Part shown: one piece after another, positions 16,700-26,232 of the stretch | Layout of the letters: every line of letters begins with the position of its first letter | How positions within the stretch are numbered: the first letter of the stretch is position 1 | Assembly (NCBI GenBank): GCA_014804675.1 | Contig: JAAUZH010000011.1 | Location: 89,194 to 153,193, forward strand | Source of the DNA: Lachnospiraceae bacterium | Lineage (GTDB): Bacteria > Bacillota > Clostridia > Lachnospirales > Lachnospiraceae | Direction of reading: 5' to 3' | DNA: 64,000 bases | Program-made: the position numbers and the translations under genes | The notes under the pieces: generated by a model | What the model was told of the DNA's origin: nothing | Database searches by the model: none | Seen by the model: the letters and a program-made list of their open reading frames with translations, nothing else

Positions 16700-17986
16700 C
16701 TATTTCTCCTTTGCGTGCTCTACTACGAATTCTGCTGCTTTGGCAACAGCTAAATCCTTCATGACTTCCGTCTTGCCATGTTCTCCTAACGTTTCTTTTA
16801 CTTTGTCAGCTTCCATCTGATATGCAGATGCCATTCTTTCGATTTCCTTCTCAAAGTCTTCTTCTGTTGCTTCAATATTTTCTGCTTTCACAACTGCTTC
16901 CAATACAAGACGGGATTTGATTCTTGCTTCCGCCTGGGGTTTTACCTGCTCCAACATCTTTTCAGGTGTCAGTCCGGTAAACTGGAAGTACTGTTCAAGA
17001 GACAGGCCCTGCATCTGAATCCGCTGTGCAAATTCATCCACCATTTGTCTCTGTGTGGTGGATACCATGGCATCCGGAATCTCCATCTTGGAATCCTCAA
17101 CAATCGCCTCGATTACTTTAGATTCCTTTGCATTTTTTGCTTCTTCCTCTTTTTTCTCTGTCAATTTCTTCTGAACGTCTTCTTTGTATTCTGCCAATGT
17201 ATCGAATTCAGAAACCTCCGTTGCAAATTCATCATCTAATTCCGGAAGCTCCTTTTCTTTGATTTCCTTTACAGTCACTTTAAATACAGCTGCTTTTCCA
17301 GCCAGCTCTTCTGCATGATAATCCTCCGGGAAGGTAACATTTACTTCTATTTCTTCCTCCAGCTTTGCTCCTACTACCTGCTCCTCAAAGCCCGGGATAA
17401 ATGCGCCGGAACCAATGGTAAGAGGATAGCTTTCCCCCTTGCCGCCTTCAAATGCCTGACCGTCCACGAAGCCCTCAAAATCAATCACTGTCATATCACC
17501 GTCTTTTACCGGTCTGTCTTCTACCGTAATGGTCCTTGCATTTCTTTCTCTTTCTTTGTCGATTTCCGCTGCAACCTCTTCTTCGCTAACAGCAGTATCT
17601 GCTTTTTCTACCGTCACGCCTTTGTATTTTCCAAGCTCGATTTCCGGCTTTAACGCTACCAGTGCAGTAAAAATGAATGGCTTTTCCGGCACAAGCTCCA
17701 CCACTTCAATTTCCGGAGAAGAAACGATTTCTTCTTCACATTCCTCCAAAGCCTTTTCGTAAGCGGAAGGGATCACGGAATTTGCCGCTTCCTCTAAAAA
17801 GATTCCTTTTCCATACATTTTTTCCACCATTGCACGTGGAACCTTTCCTTTACGGAATCCCGGAATGCTGATTTGTCCTTTATTTTTCTGGTAAGCCTTT
17901 TCCACTGCTTTTTCCATTTCCTCTGCCGGTACTTCCACAGTAAGCTTTGCCATGTTCTTTTCTAATTTTTCTACTTGTAAACTCAT
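16700..17986 (-). CDS. tig: Trigger factor (ribosome-associated chaperone, peptidyl-prolyl isomerase)
   Basis: 428 residues. The ribosome-docking loop is GFRKGKVPRAMVE (about 43-55), followed by an FKBP-type domain (about 150-245, VIDFEGFVDGQAFEGG and IPGFEEQVVG) and a long helical C-terminal chaperone domain. It binds nascent chains at the exit tunnel. It is the first gene of the tig-clpP-clpX-lon-engB block, with an extended -10 promoter about 80 bases upstream and a strong AAGGAGG site. Confidence 0.97.
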   Translation of the reverse strand: MSLQVEKLEKNMAKLTVEVPAEEMEKAVEKAYQKNKGQISIPGFRKGKVPRAMVEKMYGKGIFLEEAANSVIPSAYEKALEECEEEIVSSPEIEVVELVPEKPFIFTALVALKPEIELGKYKGVTVEKADTAVSEEEVAAEIDKERERNARTITVEDRPVKDGDMTVIDFEGFVDGQAFEGGKGESYPLTIGSGAFIPGFEEQVVGAKLEEEIEVNVTFPEDYHAEELAGKAAVFKVTVKEIKEKELPELDDEFATEVSEFDTLAEYKEDVQKKLTEKKEEEAKNAKESKVIEAIVEDSKMEIPDAMVSTTQRQMVDEFAQRIQMQGLSLEQYFQFTGLTPEKMLEQVKPQAEARIKSRLVLEAVVKAENIEATEEDFEKEIERMASAYQMEADKVKETLGEHGKTEVMKDLAVAKAAEFVVEHAKEK

Positions 17987-18061
17987 TTATTTATTTCCTC
18001 CTTATTATAAGTCCATCCTGCCATGAGACATATCTTTCTACACAATCACAGTCATTTTACG

Positions 18062-18069
18062 ATTATAGC
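18062..18069 (-). promoter_or_regulatory. Extended -10 promoter for tig
   Basis: On the minus strand TGCTATAAT is present, the TATAAT occupying 18067-18062. The -35 region is weak. It lies about 76 bases before the tig start. Confidence 0.5.
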
Positions 18070-18172
18070 ACAAACCTTTTAAAAATAAAAGTAGAAAGTC
18101 TGCTTTCTTCACTAAATTCTGGAAATTTAATGGTATTTTAATATTTTTTAATTACAAATATGTGAAAATTTC

Positions 18173-19561
18173 CTACAATGCAATCAGAATGCCCTGTAAT
18201 CCTGCACACTCTTCCTTGGAATGAGTGGATGCAATGATTATCTTCCCCACTCGTTTTTCGCGTATATACGTCATTGCCTTTTCAATATTTTCACGATCAA
18301 GTCCACTAAAAGGTTCATCCAACAGCAAAAGGTTTCCTCCTGCCATAACCGCCCGGACAAGCTCCACCCGCCGCCGCATTCCGCCGCTCAACTGGCTTAC
18401 CGGTTTATTCAGACTATCCTCTGGCAATAAGCGGACAAGCTCTTTTTTCACCGTCTCCTTTGTGAGGCTGCTGTTTCTTCCTGCTGTTACCATTACATTT
18501 TCTATAGCGGACAGGTTTTCAATCAATCTGCAGTCCTGAAATACCATAGCAGTCCCCTGATTCCATGGAGAAATCCTTCCTTCCTCAAAATCCTCCACTC
18601 CTGCCAGTATTTTCAAAAGCGTAGTCTTTCCAATTCCAGACTGTCCCATCAGACAATAAATTTCTCCCTGTTCAAACTGCTGGTGAAAGCCTGCAAGCAC
18701 AACATGGTCTCCATAGCTTTTACTTACATGCTCCACAGAAAGCACCCCATTTCCTTCCTGCCTGCCGTTATGAAATCCCCGTCTCTTTCCCTTCAGGAAC
18801 CATTTTGCCCTTCCTGCCTTTCCAAGCAGCCACAAAAATCCTCTTTCCAAAAGAAAGCTTATGGCAATCACCACCACTGTCCAGCCCAACACCCCCGGCG
18901 TATCCAAATAAATCTTAGCCATATAAATCCGTTCTCCAATGGAAAACTCCGGTGTGCCGATGACCTCTGCCGCCACGCCGGATTTCATGCTCATGCCAAG
19001 GCACGTTTTGCAGCTGTTCATTAAATAGGGAAAGACGGCAGGGATATACAGATACATCACTTTTTTGGGAAAAGAAACCTGATAGACCTCCATCATTTCC
19101 CGCCTTTTCCCGTCAAGCTGGGCAAGACCAGTTAAAATACTTTCATAGACATTGGGAAAGGCAACCAGAAAGCTGCAGAAGTAAGAAAGCTTTCCCGAAC
19201 CAAACCAGATCAACAAAAGCACTACAAAAGAAGCAACCGGAATGGATTTAAAAACACCGATTACGGGAGCTGACAGCTCTTTGAAAATGGAACATCGAAA
19301 GCTGACAGCTCCAAGAAGAATCCCCGTCAAAAAAGCCAGCAGAAATCCCATGCCGATTCTCATTACAGACAAAAGCACCACCTGCCAGAAGTCCGCTTTT
19401 AACATATGAGAAATCAGATACCGGGCAACCTGTATAGGACCTGCCAGAAGTATAGAATTAGCAACCACTAACTGCATTCCCTGCCATACTAAGAGCCAAA
19501 ACAGAATAATGCCCAATCTCTTCCATGGATTCTTTTTTTTCATGGATTCCATCTGCTTCAT
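18173..19561 (-). CDS. Fused ABC importer permease and ATPase (sulfonate/nitrate/taurine type)
   Basis: 462 residues combining two normally separate subunits. Residues about 1-255 are a SsuC/TauC-type permease with five to six membrane segments and an EAA loop (MEVYQVSFPKKVMYLYIPAV). After a basic linker, residues about 270-462 are an ABC ATPase: Walker A GQSGIGKTTLL, Q-loop AMVFQDCRL, signature LSGGMRRRVE, Walker B LLLLDEPFSGLD, switch His in STHSKEE. The ATPase is short at its C-terminus but has every catalytic motif. AGGAG precedes the start, and it begins 8 bases after its partner lipoprotein's stop. Substrate uncertain. Confidence 0.88.
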   Translation of the reverse strand: MKQMESMKKKNPWKRLGIILFWLLVWQGMQLVVANSILLAGPIQVARYLISHMLKADFWQVVLLSVMRIGMGFLLAFLTGILLGAVSFRCSIFKELSAPVIGVFKSIPVASFVVLLLIWFGSGKLSYFCSFLVAFPNVYESILTGLAQLDGKRREMMEVYQVSFPKKVMYLYIPAVFPYLMNSCKTCLGMSMKSGVAAEVIGTPEFSIGERIYMAKIYLDTPGVLGWTVVVIAISFLLERGFLWLLGKAGRAKWFLKGKRRGFHNGRQEGNGVLSVEHVSKSYGDHVVLAGFHQQFEQGEIYCLMGQSGIGKTTLLKILAGVEDFEEGRISPWNQGTAMVFQDCRLIENLSAIENVMVTAGRNSSLTKETVKKELVRLLPEDSLNKPVSQLSGGMRRRVELVRAVMAGGNLLLLDEPFSGLDRENIEKAMTYIREKRVGKIIIASTHSKEECAGLQGILIAL

Positions 19562-19569
19562 ATAAACTC

Positions 19570-20706
19570 CTATTCGTAATAGAATTCTTCCTGTGGCAGC
19601 ACGCCTCCTACTGAATCCGGATTCTGATTATACAGCACCTCCAGATAACCTGCTAATGCCTGCTTCATATCCTCACCATCCAAATAGGCAAGATTGCAAT
19701 TGGGAATTGCTTTTTCGGCAATGGCTTCCTTTTCCACGATTCCTGCCTTTACCACAAGGGCTGCTGCTTCCTTGGGGTTTGCATTCACATATGCAATGCT
19801 TTCTTTATGTTCCGTCATGAACTGCTTTACCAACTCACTATGTTCTTCCACAAATGCCTTTCTTGCAATGGTTACTCCAGTCACCAGACTGCTGCCGGAT
19901 TCTCCCTGAAGGGCTGTCCACTCTTCATTGAGATCCAGCACTACAGACAGGGCTTCATTCTGGGTACAGGCAGCCGTTACAAAGGGCTGTGGCAAAAGTC
20001 CGATTGCTTCTGGATTCTCCTTAAGCACTGCTGCCACCTCAGTAGCTTCTGATTTATATTCCAAAGTTACATCCTCCACCTGATTTTCTGCAAGCAGATA
20101 GTTTAATACATACTCTGGCGTGGTTCCCTTTCCAGTCAGATAAATCGTCTTTCCCGCCAAATCCTTCATGGTGGAAATGTCCTCTCTTCCTGTTACCAGA
20201 TAAAGAACGCCCAATGTGTTAATATCAATGACTACAATGTCGCTTTCTGCTGCCGTTTCCAATGCCCTATTATGCAGGACACTGGCAACATTTGCCGGAA
20301 TCAATGCTATGTCCACTTCTCCCTTTAAGACCATAGGCAGAATGGTATCCGCCGCTGTCTCCATTACGAATTCATAGGAGGCTTCTGTTTCCTTTTTTTC
20401 TGCTTTATCCATCAAGCCTACAAGCCCCATGGAGGTAGGTCCCTTCAGGGAGGCTACCACGATTGTATCTTCTGCTATTGTGCCTTCCGTTTCTGTTTCA
20501 TCTGCATTCGCATTTCCCGTTTCCGTTTCATCCGTATTGACATTTTCTGCTATTGATTTCTCCGGATTAGCATTTTCCGTTTCTGCGTCTTGCGTATTTG
20601 TTTTTTCTGTTTGCATTTCCTGTTCTGATTCTGTCTGCCCGCATCCTGTCAGGAATACAAGCATGCATACTGCTACCATAAATAGTGAAATCCATTTTTT
20701 CTTCAT
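19570..20706 (-). CDS. ABC transporter substrate-binding lipoprotein (NMT1/SsuA-like)
   Basis: 378 residues from ATG 20706, which has GAGGAG; an in-frame extension of 30 codons has no signal sequence. The lipoprotein signal peptide ends in the lipobox LTGC (Cys about 22). An acidic linker follows (about 25-80), built from imperfect repeats of ETENANPEKS/DETETGNANA type. The mature domain has the two-lobed NMT1/THI5-like plan (SLKGPTSMGLVGL, KGEVDIALIPANVAS, LAGKTIYLTGKGTTPEYVL). It should deliver the ligand of the fused permease-ATPase downstream. Ligand candidates are sulfonates, thiamine precursors or similar; none can be selected. Confidence 0.88.
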   Translation of the reverse strand: MKKKWISLFMVAVCMLVFLTGCGQTESEQEMQTEKTNTQDAETENANPEKSIAENVNTDETETGNANADETETEGTIAEDTIVVASLKGPTSMGLVGLMDKAEKKETEASYEFVMETAADTILPMVLKGEVDIALIPANVASVLHNRALETAAESDIVVIDINTLGVLYLVTGREDISTMKDLAGKTIYLTGKGTTPEYVLNYLLAENQVEDVTLEYKSEATEVAAVLKENPEAIGLLPQPFVTAACTQNEALSVVLDLNEEWTALQGESGSSLVTGVTIARKAFVEEHSELVKQFMTEHKESIAYVNANPKEAAALVVKAGIVEKEAIAEKAIPNCNLAYLDGEDMKQALAGYLEVLYNQNPDSVGGVLPQEEFYYE

Positions 20707-20851
20707 AATCTTCTCCTCATCTCCCTGTTTATATGGGAATTTTTTGTTATCGTTATCTGTCATTGCTATCTTACACCATTTTTCCAGATTTGACAATGAA
20801 TGGAGGGAAGGGGATATCTTTTGAAAACAGAATTTTTCGTGAAAGTAAAGA

Positions 20852-20879
20852 CAGGACGGCTTCTTACGAAACCGCCCTG
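20852..20879 (-). terminator. Hairpin downstream of the spore protein gene
   Basis: CAGGACGG pairs with CCGCCCTG (one mismatch) 17 bases past the stop at 20896, with a T-containing tail on the minus strand (CTTTACTTT). It lies between the SASP gene and the ABC lipoprotein gene. Confidence 0.5.
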
Positions 20880-20895
20880 CCTTTATTTACTGCAT

Positions 20896-21096
20896 TTATT
20901 TCATTTGTTCTTCTTGTTTTTTGATCATTCTACGAACCATTTCGCCGCCAATGCTTCCAGCTTCCTTAGAAGTTAAGTCGCCGTTGTAACCTTCTTTTAA
21001 GTTTACACCAAGTTCAGAAGCAACCTCTGTCTTAAAACGATCCATTGCAGCCTTAGCTTCTGGTACCTGCATAGAATTAGAACTGTTACTTGCCAT
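20896..21096 (-). CDS. Alpha/beta-type small acid-soluble spore protein
   Basis: 66 residues. The family pattern is clear: an N-terminal N/S-rich segment, KAAMDRFKTEVASELGVNL with the germination-protease cleavage site at TEVASELG (about 23-30), and a second conserved block with GGEMVRRMIKKQ. These proteins coat DNA in the dormant spore and protect it from damage. The start has an ideal GGAGGTGA site. It is the clearest sign that the organism sporulates. No SigG promoter was confidently seen upstream. Confidence 0.95.
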   Translation of the reverse strand: MASNSSNSMQVPEAKAAMDRFKTEVASELGVNLKEGYNGDLTSKEAGSIGGEMVRRMIKKQEEQMK

Positions 21097-21142
21097 TGTT
21101 ATTCACCTCCGTAATTTTAATTTCTTTTATCTATTTTCAGAT

Positions 21143-21188
21143 AAGGACATCATCCGCTATTGACATATTCCATTGGAATGATGTCCTT
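21143..21188. repeat. Inverted repeat between the spore gene and trpA
   Basis: AAGGACATCAT (21143-21153) and ATGATGTCCTT (21178-21188) are perfectly complementary, with a smaller ATTCCATTGGAAT palindrome overlapping the right part. It could close the trp transcript (about 105 bases past trpA) or be an operator for the spore gene. No T-tract follows on the minus strand. Confidence 0.6.
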
Positions 21189-21294
21189 TGCTGAATGTTT
21201 ATCACTTATCTTGGTATTATTATTAGCCGATAAAATCTTTTTATGTTGGTAATTTTTGTTATCATTTTTCTTGATTTTTGGCGAAAATAATACC

Positions 21295-22062
21295 TTACAG
21301 AGCGTCTTTCATGGACTTCACATATTCTCCAATATAACCCGGTGCATCTTTTCCGTATTTTTCCAACAATTTTATAATTGCTGAGCCCACAATGGCACCA
21401 TCAGAAATATCCGCCATCTTCTTTGCCTGTTCCGGAGTGGAAATACCAAAACCAATTGCGCAGGGAATATGACTGTTTTGACGGACCACCTGAACAATGG
21501 CTTTTAAGTCTGTCTTTATTTCACTTCGCATTCCAGTAACCCCAAGGGAGGATACGATATATAAAAATCCCTCCGCTTCCTTTGCAATCCTGGCAATGCG
21601 GTTTGCTGAGGTGGGAGCAATCAAAGATATCAAATCCACACCGTACTCATGGCAGACAGGCAGAAATTCCTCTTTTTCCTCAAAGGGCAGATCCGGCAGA
21701 ATCAGACCATCCATCTCCGCTTCCCTGCAGGCTGAAAGAAACCGCTTGGCACCATAAGAAAATACTACATTGGCATAAGTCATAAATACCATGGGCACTT
21801 TGATATCTTTTCGAAGCTCTTTGACAAATGAAAAAATTTTATCTGTAGTAACGCCACCCTTTAAGGCACGAAGATTGGCTGCCTGAATAACCGGCCCTTC
21901 CGCAGTAGGATCGGAAAAGGGAATGCCCAGTTCAATAAGATCGGCGCCGTTTTCCACCGCCGCACGAATCGCTGCGGCAGTAGTTTCCAAATCAGGGTCG
22001 CCGCAGGTAATAAAAGCAATAAATGCCTTTCCATTTTCAAAAGCTGATTTTATCTTACTCAT
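21295..22062 (-). CDS. trpA: Tryptophan synthase alpha chain
   Basis: 255 residues from ATG 22062; a longer in-frame start inside trpB is not credible. It cleaves indole-3-glycerol phosphate to indole and glyceraldehyde-3-phosphate. Catalytic Glu is in [17 protein letters not shown] and Asp in [14 protein letters not shown]; the phosphate-binding end has GFGIST and [10 protein letters not shown]. The ATG overlaps the trpB stop by 8 bases. Last gene of the trp operon. Confidence 0.96.
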   Translation of the reverse strand: MSKIKSAFENGKAFIAFITCGDPDLETTAAAIRAAVENGADLIELGIPFSDPTAEGPVIQAANLRALKGGVTTDKIFSFVKELRKDIKVPMVFMTYANVVFSYGAKRFLSACREAEMDGLILPDLPFEEKEEFLPVCHEYGVDLISLIAPTSANRIARIAKEAEGFLYIVSSLGVTGMRSEIKTDLKAIVQVVRQNSHIPCAIGFGISTPEQAKKMADISDGAIVGSAIIKLLEKYGKDAPGYIGEYVKSMKDAL

Positions 22063-23245
22063 AAATATCCTCCCCTCTATAACGGGCAATTGCAGCACAA
22101 TCCTTATCTCCCCTGCCGGATATGGTAATAACCACAATCCGGTCCTTTTCCATCTTAGGTACAATCTTAAGGGCATAGGCAACTGCATGGGCGGACTCAA
22201 TGGCAGGGATGATTCCCTCCATCTTTGCCAGATACTCAAAAGCACATACTGCTTCCTCGTCCGTTACCGGCACATACTCTGCCCTTCCTATGTCATGCAG
22301 ATATGCGTGCTCCGGCCCCACACCGGGGTAGTCCAATCCGGCAGAAATAGAATATACAGGGGCAATCTGTCCATATTCGTCCTGACAGAAATAGGATTTC
22401 ATTCCATGAAAAATACCGACCCTGCCAGTATTCATAGTTGCTGCGGTTTCAAAGGTATCAATTCCTCTTCCTGCCGCTTCACAGCCTATGAGCCTTACGT
22501 CCTTGTCTTCCGTGAAATGATAAAAACTGCCAATAGCATTAGAGCCGCCTCCTACGCAGGCAATTACCGCATCCGGAAGCCTTCCCTCCTTTTCCAGTAT
22601 CTGTTCCTTGATTTCTTTGGAAATGACTGCCTGAAAATCACGTACAATAGTAGGAAAGGGATGAGGGCCCATAACCGAGCCGAGGCAATAATGGGTATCG
22701 GCAATGCGGGAAGTCCATTCACGCATTGCTTCCGAAACAGCATCCTTTAACGTTCCGGTTCCTGATTTTACCGGAATCACTTCTGCTCCAAGCAGGCGCA
22801 TACGATATACATTCAATGCCTGTCGAATGGTATCTTCTTCTCCCATAAAAACAACGCACTCCATCCCCAGCAAAGCCGCCGCCGTTGCTGTGGCAACCCC
22901 ATGCTGTCCGGCTCCTGTTTCCGCTATCAGGCGGGTCTTGCCCATTTTCTTTGCAAGCAGCGCCTGTCCCAGCACATTATTGATTTTATGGGAACCAGTG
23001 TGATTAAGCTCTTCCCGTTTCAAATAAATTTTGGCTCCTCCCAGGTCATTGGTCATTTTCTCAGCATAATAAAGTCTGGAAGGTCTTCCGGCATATTCGT
23101 TTAAAAGTTCATTCAATTCCTTGTTAAATTCAGGATCATTTTTATAATGATTATATGCTTCTTCCAATTCAATTACAGCATTCATCAATGTTTCGGGAAT
23201 ATACTGTCCTCCATGGATACCGAAACGTCCGTTTGGATTTGTCAT
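22055..23245 (-). CDS. trpB: Tryptophan synthase beta chain
   Basis: 396 residues. PLP enzyme condensing indole with serine. The PLP lysine is in [15 protein letters not shown] (about 85-90), with GAGQHG for substrate carboxylate binding and GGGSNAIG for PLP phosphate. The N-terminus ([16 protein letters not shown]) is typical of TrpB1. It overlaps trpF by 4 bases and trpA by 8, which suits its equimolar complex with TrpA. Confidence 0.97.
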   Translation of the reverse strand: MTNPNGRFGIHGGQYIPETLMNAVIELEEAYNHYKNDPEFNKELNELLNEYAGRPSRLYYAEKMTNDLGGAKIYLKREELNHTGSHKINNVLGQALLAKKMGKTRLIAETGAGQHGVATATAAALLGMECVVFMGEEDTIRQALNVYRMRLLGAEVIPVKSGTGTLKDAVSEAMREWTSRIADTHYCLGSVMGPHPFPTIVRDFQAVISKEIKEQILEKEGRLPDAVIACVGGGSNAIGSFYHFTEDKDVRLIGCEAAGRGIDTFETAATMNTGRVGIFHGMKSYFCQDEYGQIAPVYSISAGLDYPGVGPEHAYLHDIGRAEYVPVTDEEAVCAFEYLAKMEGIIPAIESAHAVAYALKIVPKMEKDRIVVITISGRGDKDCAAIARYRGEDIYE

Positions 23246-23853
23246 TTTTTTCCTTCCTTTCTGACAGCAGAAACAAATGCCGTCATCTTATTTTTATCTT
23301 TATAGCCATTGCTTTCAATACCGGAACTGACATCCACCCCATAGGGCTGTAACACACTTACTGCATATCCCACATTATGGACAGTAAGTCCGCCGGCAAG
23401 AAAATATGGGCGATTGATCTTTTTAAGCAGGCTCCAGTCAAATACTGTGCCGGTACCGCCTGTTTGGGAATCAAGAAGCACGTAATCTGCATTGCTTGCA
23501 TTTGCGGCTCCTATATCCTGTTCCCCGGCAATGGAAAAAGCCTTGATAATGGGTTTATTCGTATATGTCCGCAGCTGCCTGATATACTCTTTTGATTCCT
23601 CACCATGGAGCTGAATAGCATCAATAATATCTCTTTCTATATATTCCCTAACCGTTTCGAGATTTTCATTTACAAATACTCCCACTGCCTTGATTTCAGG
23701 ATGTAATTCTCTTTTTAATTCAAAAGCCTTTTCCATGCTCACATACCGTTTACTTTTCGATGCGAACACAAACCCGATATACTCCGGCTTCAGTTCATTC
23801 ACAGCCTCTATATCACAAGGTCTTGAAAGCCCACAAAGCTTAATGTTTGTCAT
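23242..23853 (-). CDS. trpF: Phosphoribosylanthranilate isomerase
   Basis: 203 residues, a stand-alone TrpF. The catalytic cysteine is in IKLCGLSRP (about 7) and the aspartate in [25 protein letters not shown] and GVDVSSGIE form the phosphate-binding end. It performs the Amadori rearrangement between TrpD and TrpC. It overlaps trpC and trpB by 4 bases each. Confidence 0.95.
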   Translation of the reverse strand: MTNIKLCGLSRPCDIEAVNELKPEYIGFVFASKSKRYVSMEKAFELKRELHPEIKAVGVFVNENLETVREYIERDIIDAIQLHGEESKEYIRQLRTYTNKPIIKAFSIAGEQDIGAANASNADYVLLDSQTGGTGTVFDWSLLKKINRPYFLAGGLTVHNVGYAVSVLQPYGVDVSSGIESNGYKDKNKMTAFVSAVRKEGKK

Positions 23854-24632
23854 ACCGCACCCCGCAGCCTGGCAAGCTCTGCCTTTTTATCTATGGCTCT
23901 CATCAGCGTTTCCCCAATCAATACCCCATCTGCGCCAATCTCACGAAGCTTTTCTATATCCCGGGCACTGCGGATGCCGCTTTCGGACACAAATAGAACC
24001 TCTTTCGGTATGCTTTTACGGAGCCTGCGGCTGTTTTCTCCATCCACGGAAAAATCCTTAAGATTGCGATTGTTGACACCAATCATACGTGCCCCCGCCT
24101 TCAGCGCCATTTGTATTTCCTCTTCGTCATGGGCCTCTACCAGTGCCGACATTCCCAGCTCATCACATATGCCAATATATTCCTTCATCTGTTCCGCATC
24201 CAATATAGAACAAATCAGCAGCACTGCAGATGCTCCAAGCAGTTTTGCTTCGTAAATCATATATTCATCTACAGTGAAATCCTTTCTCAGACAGGGAATC
24301 GAAACTGCATCTGCAATTTCCTTCAGATAAGCATTGCTGCCAAGGAACCATTTTGGCTCTGTCAGCACGGAAATACAATCGGCTCCTGCCGCCTCATATT
24401 CTCTGGCAATCTGCAGATACGGAAACTCCGGAGCAATCATTCCTTTTGACGGAGATGCTTTTTTGCATTCACAGATAAAAGAAAGCCCCTGCTTTTTGAT
24501 TTCTTGTTCAAAGGAAAATTCACCTTTTGGAAGGCACCGAGCCTGTTTTTTGATTTCTTCCGCAGATATTTTCCTTTGGGCCTGCTCCACCCGCTCTCTT
24601 GCATAGTCGGCAAGCTGATTCAATATGGTCAT
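23850..24632 (-). CDS. trpC: Indole-3-glycerol phosphate synthase
   Basis: 260 residues. Catalytic residues: Glu and Lys in [13 protein letters not shown] (about 51-63), Lys in [12 protein letters not shown] and Glu in [17 protein letters not shown] and SESGIRS are the expected phosphate-binding strands. It closes the indole ring. ATGA overlaps join it to trpD upstream and trpF downstream. Confidence 0.96.
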   Translation of the reverse strand: MTILNQLADYARERVEQAQRKISAEEIKKQARCLPKGEFSFEQEIKKQGLSFICECKKASPSKGMIAPEFPYLQIAREYEAAGADCISVLTEPKWFLGSNAYLKEIADAVSIPCLRKDFTVDEYMIYEAKLLGASAVLLICSILDAEQMKEYIGICDELGMSALVEAHDEEEIQMALKAGARMIGVNNRNLKDFSVDGENSRRLRKSIPKEVLFVSESGIRSARDIEKLREIGADGVLIGETLMRAIDKKAELARLRGAV

Positions 24633-25660
24633 TCTTCCACCTCCGGGCGGTTGCTTACCTCAATCAACTTTTCAAGCGTTTCCATTACCTTACCGGAATC
24701 GAGCAACTCTGCCGCAAGCAAAATACCATCCTGTATGCTTTCTGCCTTCCCGCCAATATAAAGAGCTGCTCCTGCGTTCATTAAGACCGCATTGCGTTTA
24801 TGTCCCTTTTCTCCATTTAAAATCGCCCGGACGATATTGGCATTTTCCTCAGGCGTCCCTCCGGCAAGATCTTCTTTGGTGCAGCGTTTCAAACCAAATT
24901 GTTCCGGTGTGATGACGTAGGATTTGAACCAGCCATCTTGAATCTCACAAACCGTAGTGGGAGCACACATGGAAATCTCATCCAGCTTTTCCTGACCGTA
25001 TACCACCATTCCCCGCTTCACTCCAAGGCTTATGAGTACCTGTGCCAGAGGCTCTACCAAATATTCATCATATACGCCCAGAAGCTGCATGGCGGGACTG
25101 CCGGGATTGGTAAGAGGCCCAAGAATATTGAATACGGTCCGGAAGCCAAGCTCCTTTCGGATAGGGCCTACATACTTCATGGAAGTATGATATTTCTGTG
25201 CAAAGAAAAAGCACATGCCCACTTCCTTTAACAATTCTATACATCTTTGGGGACTTTGCTGGATATTTACCCCTAAGGCTTCCAGACAGTCTGCCGTTCC
25301 ACACAGTGAAGAGGCTGCCCGATTGCCGTGCTTGGCTACCTTCATGCCGCCTGCAGCACACACAAGGGCAGAGGTGGTGGAAATATTAAAGCTGTGGGCA
25401 TTATCTCCTCCGGTTCCTACAATTTCAAACAATTCCATATCGGTTTCCACTTTCACGGCATGATCTCTCATGGCTGCTGCACATCCGGCAATTTCATCGG
25501 TTGTTTCCGCTCTTGTGCTTTTTGTGGAAAGGGCAGCAAGGAATGCTGCGTTCTGGGTAGGCGTGGTCTCACCGCTCATAATTTCATTCATTACGGTATA
25601 TGCCTCATCATAAGTAAGGTCCTCTTTATTTACGATTTTAACAATTGCTTCTTTGATCAT
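24629..25660 (-). CDS. trpD: Anthranilate phosphoribosyltransferase
   Basis: 343 residues. Class IV phosphoribosyltransferase motifs: [14 protein letters not shown] (PRPP binding, about 80-93), [21 protein letters not shown] and [15 protein letters not shown]. It joins anthranilate to PRPP. It is not fused to TrpG. Four-base overlaps with trpG and trpC. Confidence 0.96.
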   Translation of the reverse strand: MIKEAIVKIVNKEDLTYDEAYTVMNEIMSGETTPTQNAAFLAALSTKSTRAETTDEIAGCAAAMRDHAVKVETDMELFEIVGTGGDNAHSFNISTTSALVCAAGGMKVAKHGNRAASSLCGTADCLEALGVNIQQSPQRCIELLKEVGMCFFFAQKYHTSMKYVGPIRKELGFRTVFNILGPLTNPGSPAMQLLGVYDEYLVEPLAQVLISLGVKRGMVVYGQEKLDEISMCAPTTVCEIQDGWFKSYVITPEQFGLKRCTKEDLAGGTPEENANIVRAILNGEKGHKRNAVLMNAGAALYIGGKAESIQDGILLAAELLDSGKVMETLEKLIEVSNRPEVEE

Positions 25661-26232
25661 AGCTTTATCTCCTTTATAAAATTAGTTAACATCATTTTTC
25701 CATCAGGGGTCATAATGGATTCCGGATGAAACTGCACGCCGAAAATAGGATATTCCTTGTGGCAGACAGCCATTACTTCACCATCCTCTGTAACGGCAGT
25801 CACTTTCAATTCTTCCGGAATGGTATCCCCATCCACTGCCAAAGAATGATAGCGGGCAACCGGCGCCCTTTCGGGACATCCTTTAAATATCGGGCAGTCT
25901 GTATGGAATATCACCTCTGATTGCTTTCCGTGCATCAGCTCTTTTGCATAAGTAACCGTTGCGCCAAAAGCTGCACAGATAGCCTGATGTCCCAGACAGA
26001 CGCCCAAAATGGGAATATCCCTTCCGAGAATCTTTGCAGCTTCCATGGTGATACCTGCCTCCTCCGGCCTGCCGGGTCCTGGTGAAAGGATGATGCGGTC
26101 AGGTTTTTGCTCCCTTATTTCCTGTATGGTCATTTCATCATTCCGAATGACCCTGATATCAGGCTCTATTTCTCCAATAAGCTGATAGAGGTTATAGGAA
26201 AAACTATCGTAATTATCAATCAGTAAAATCAT
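25657..26232 (-). CDS. trpG: Anthranilate synthase glutamine amidotransferase component
   Basis: 191 residues. Class I glutamine amidotransferase triad: Cys in [12 protein letters not shown] (about 80), His and Glu in [11 protein letters not shown] (about 170). It supplies ammonia to TrpE. In some Firmicutes this subunit also serves folate synthesis (PabA); no pab gene is in the window, so that is open. Overlaps trpE and trpD by 4 bases. Confidence 0.95.
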   Translation of the reverse strand: MILLIDNYDSFSYNLYQLIGEIEPDIRVIRNDEMTIQEIREQKPDRIILSPGPGRPEEAGITMEAAKILGRDIPILGVCLGHQAICAAFGATVTYAKELMHGKQSEVIFHTDCPIFKGCPERAPVARYHSLAVDGDTIPEELKVTAVTEDGEVMAVCHKEYPIFGVQFHPESIMTPDGKMMLTNFIKEIKL

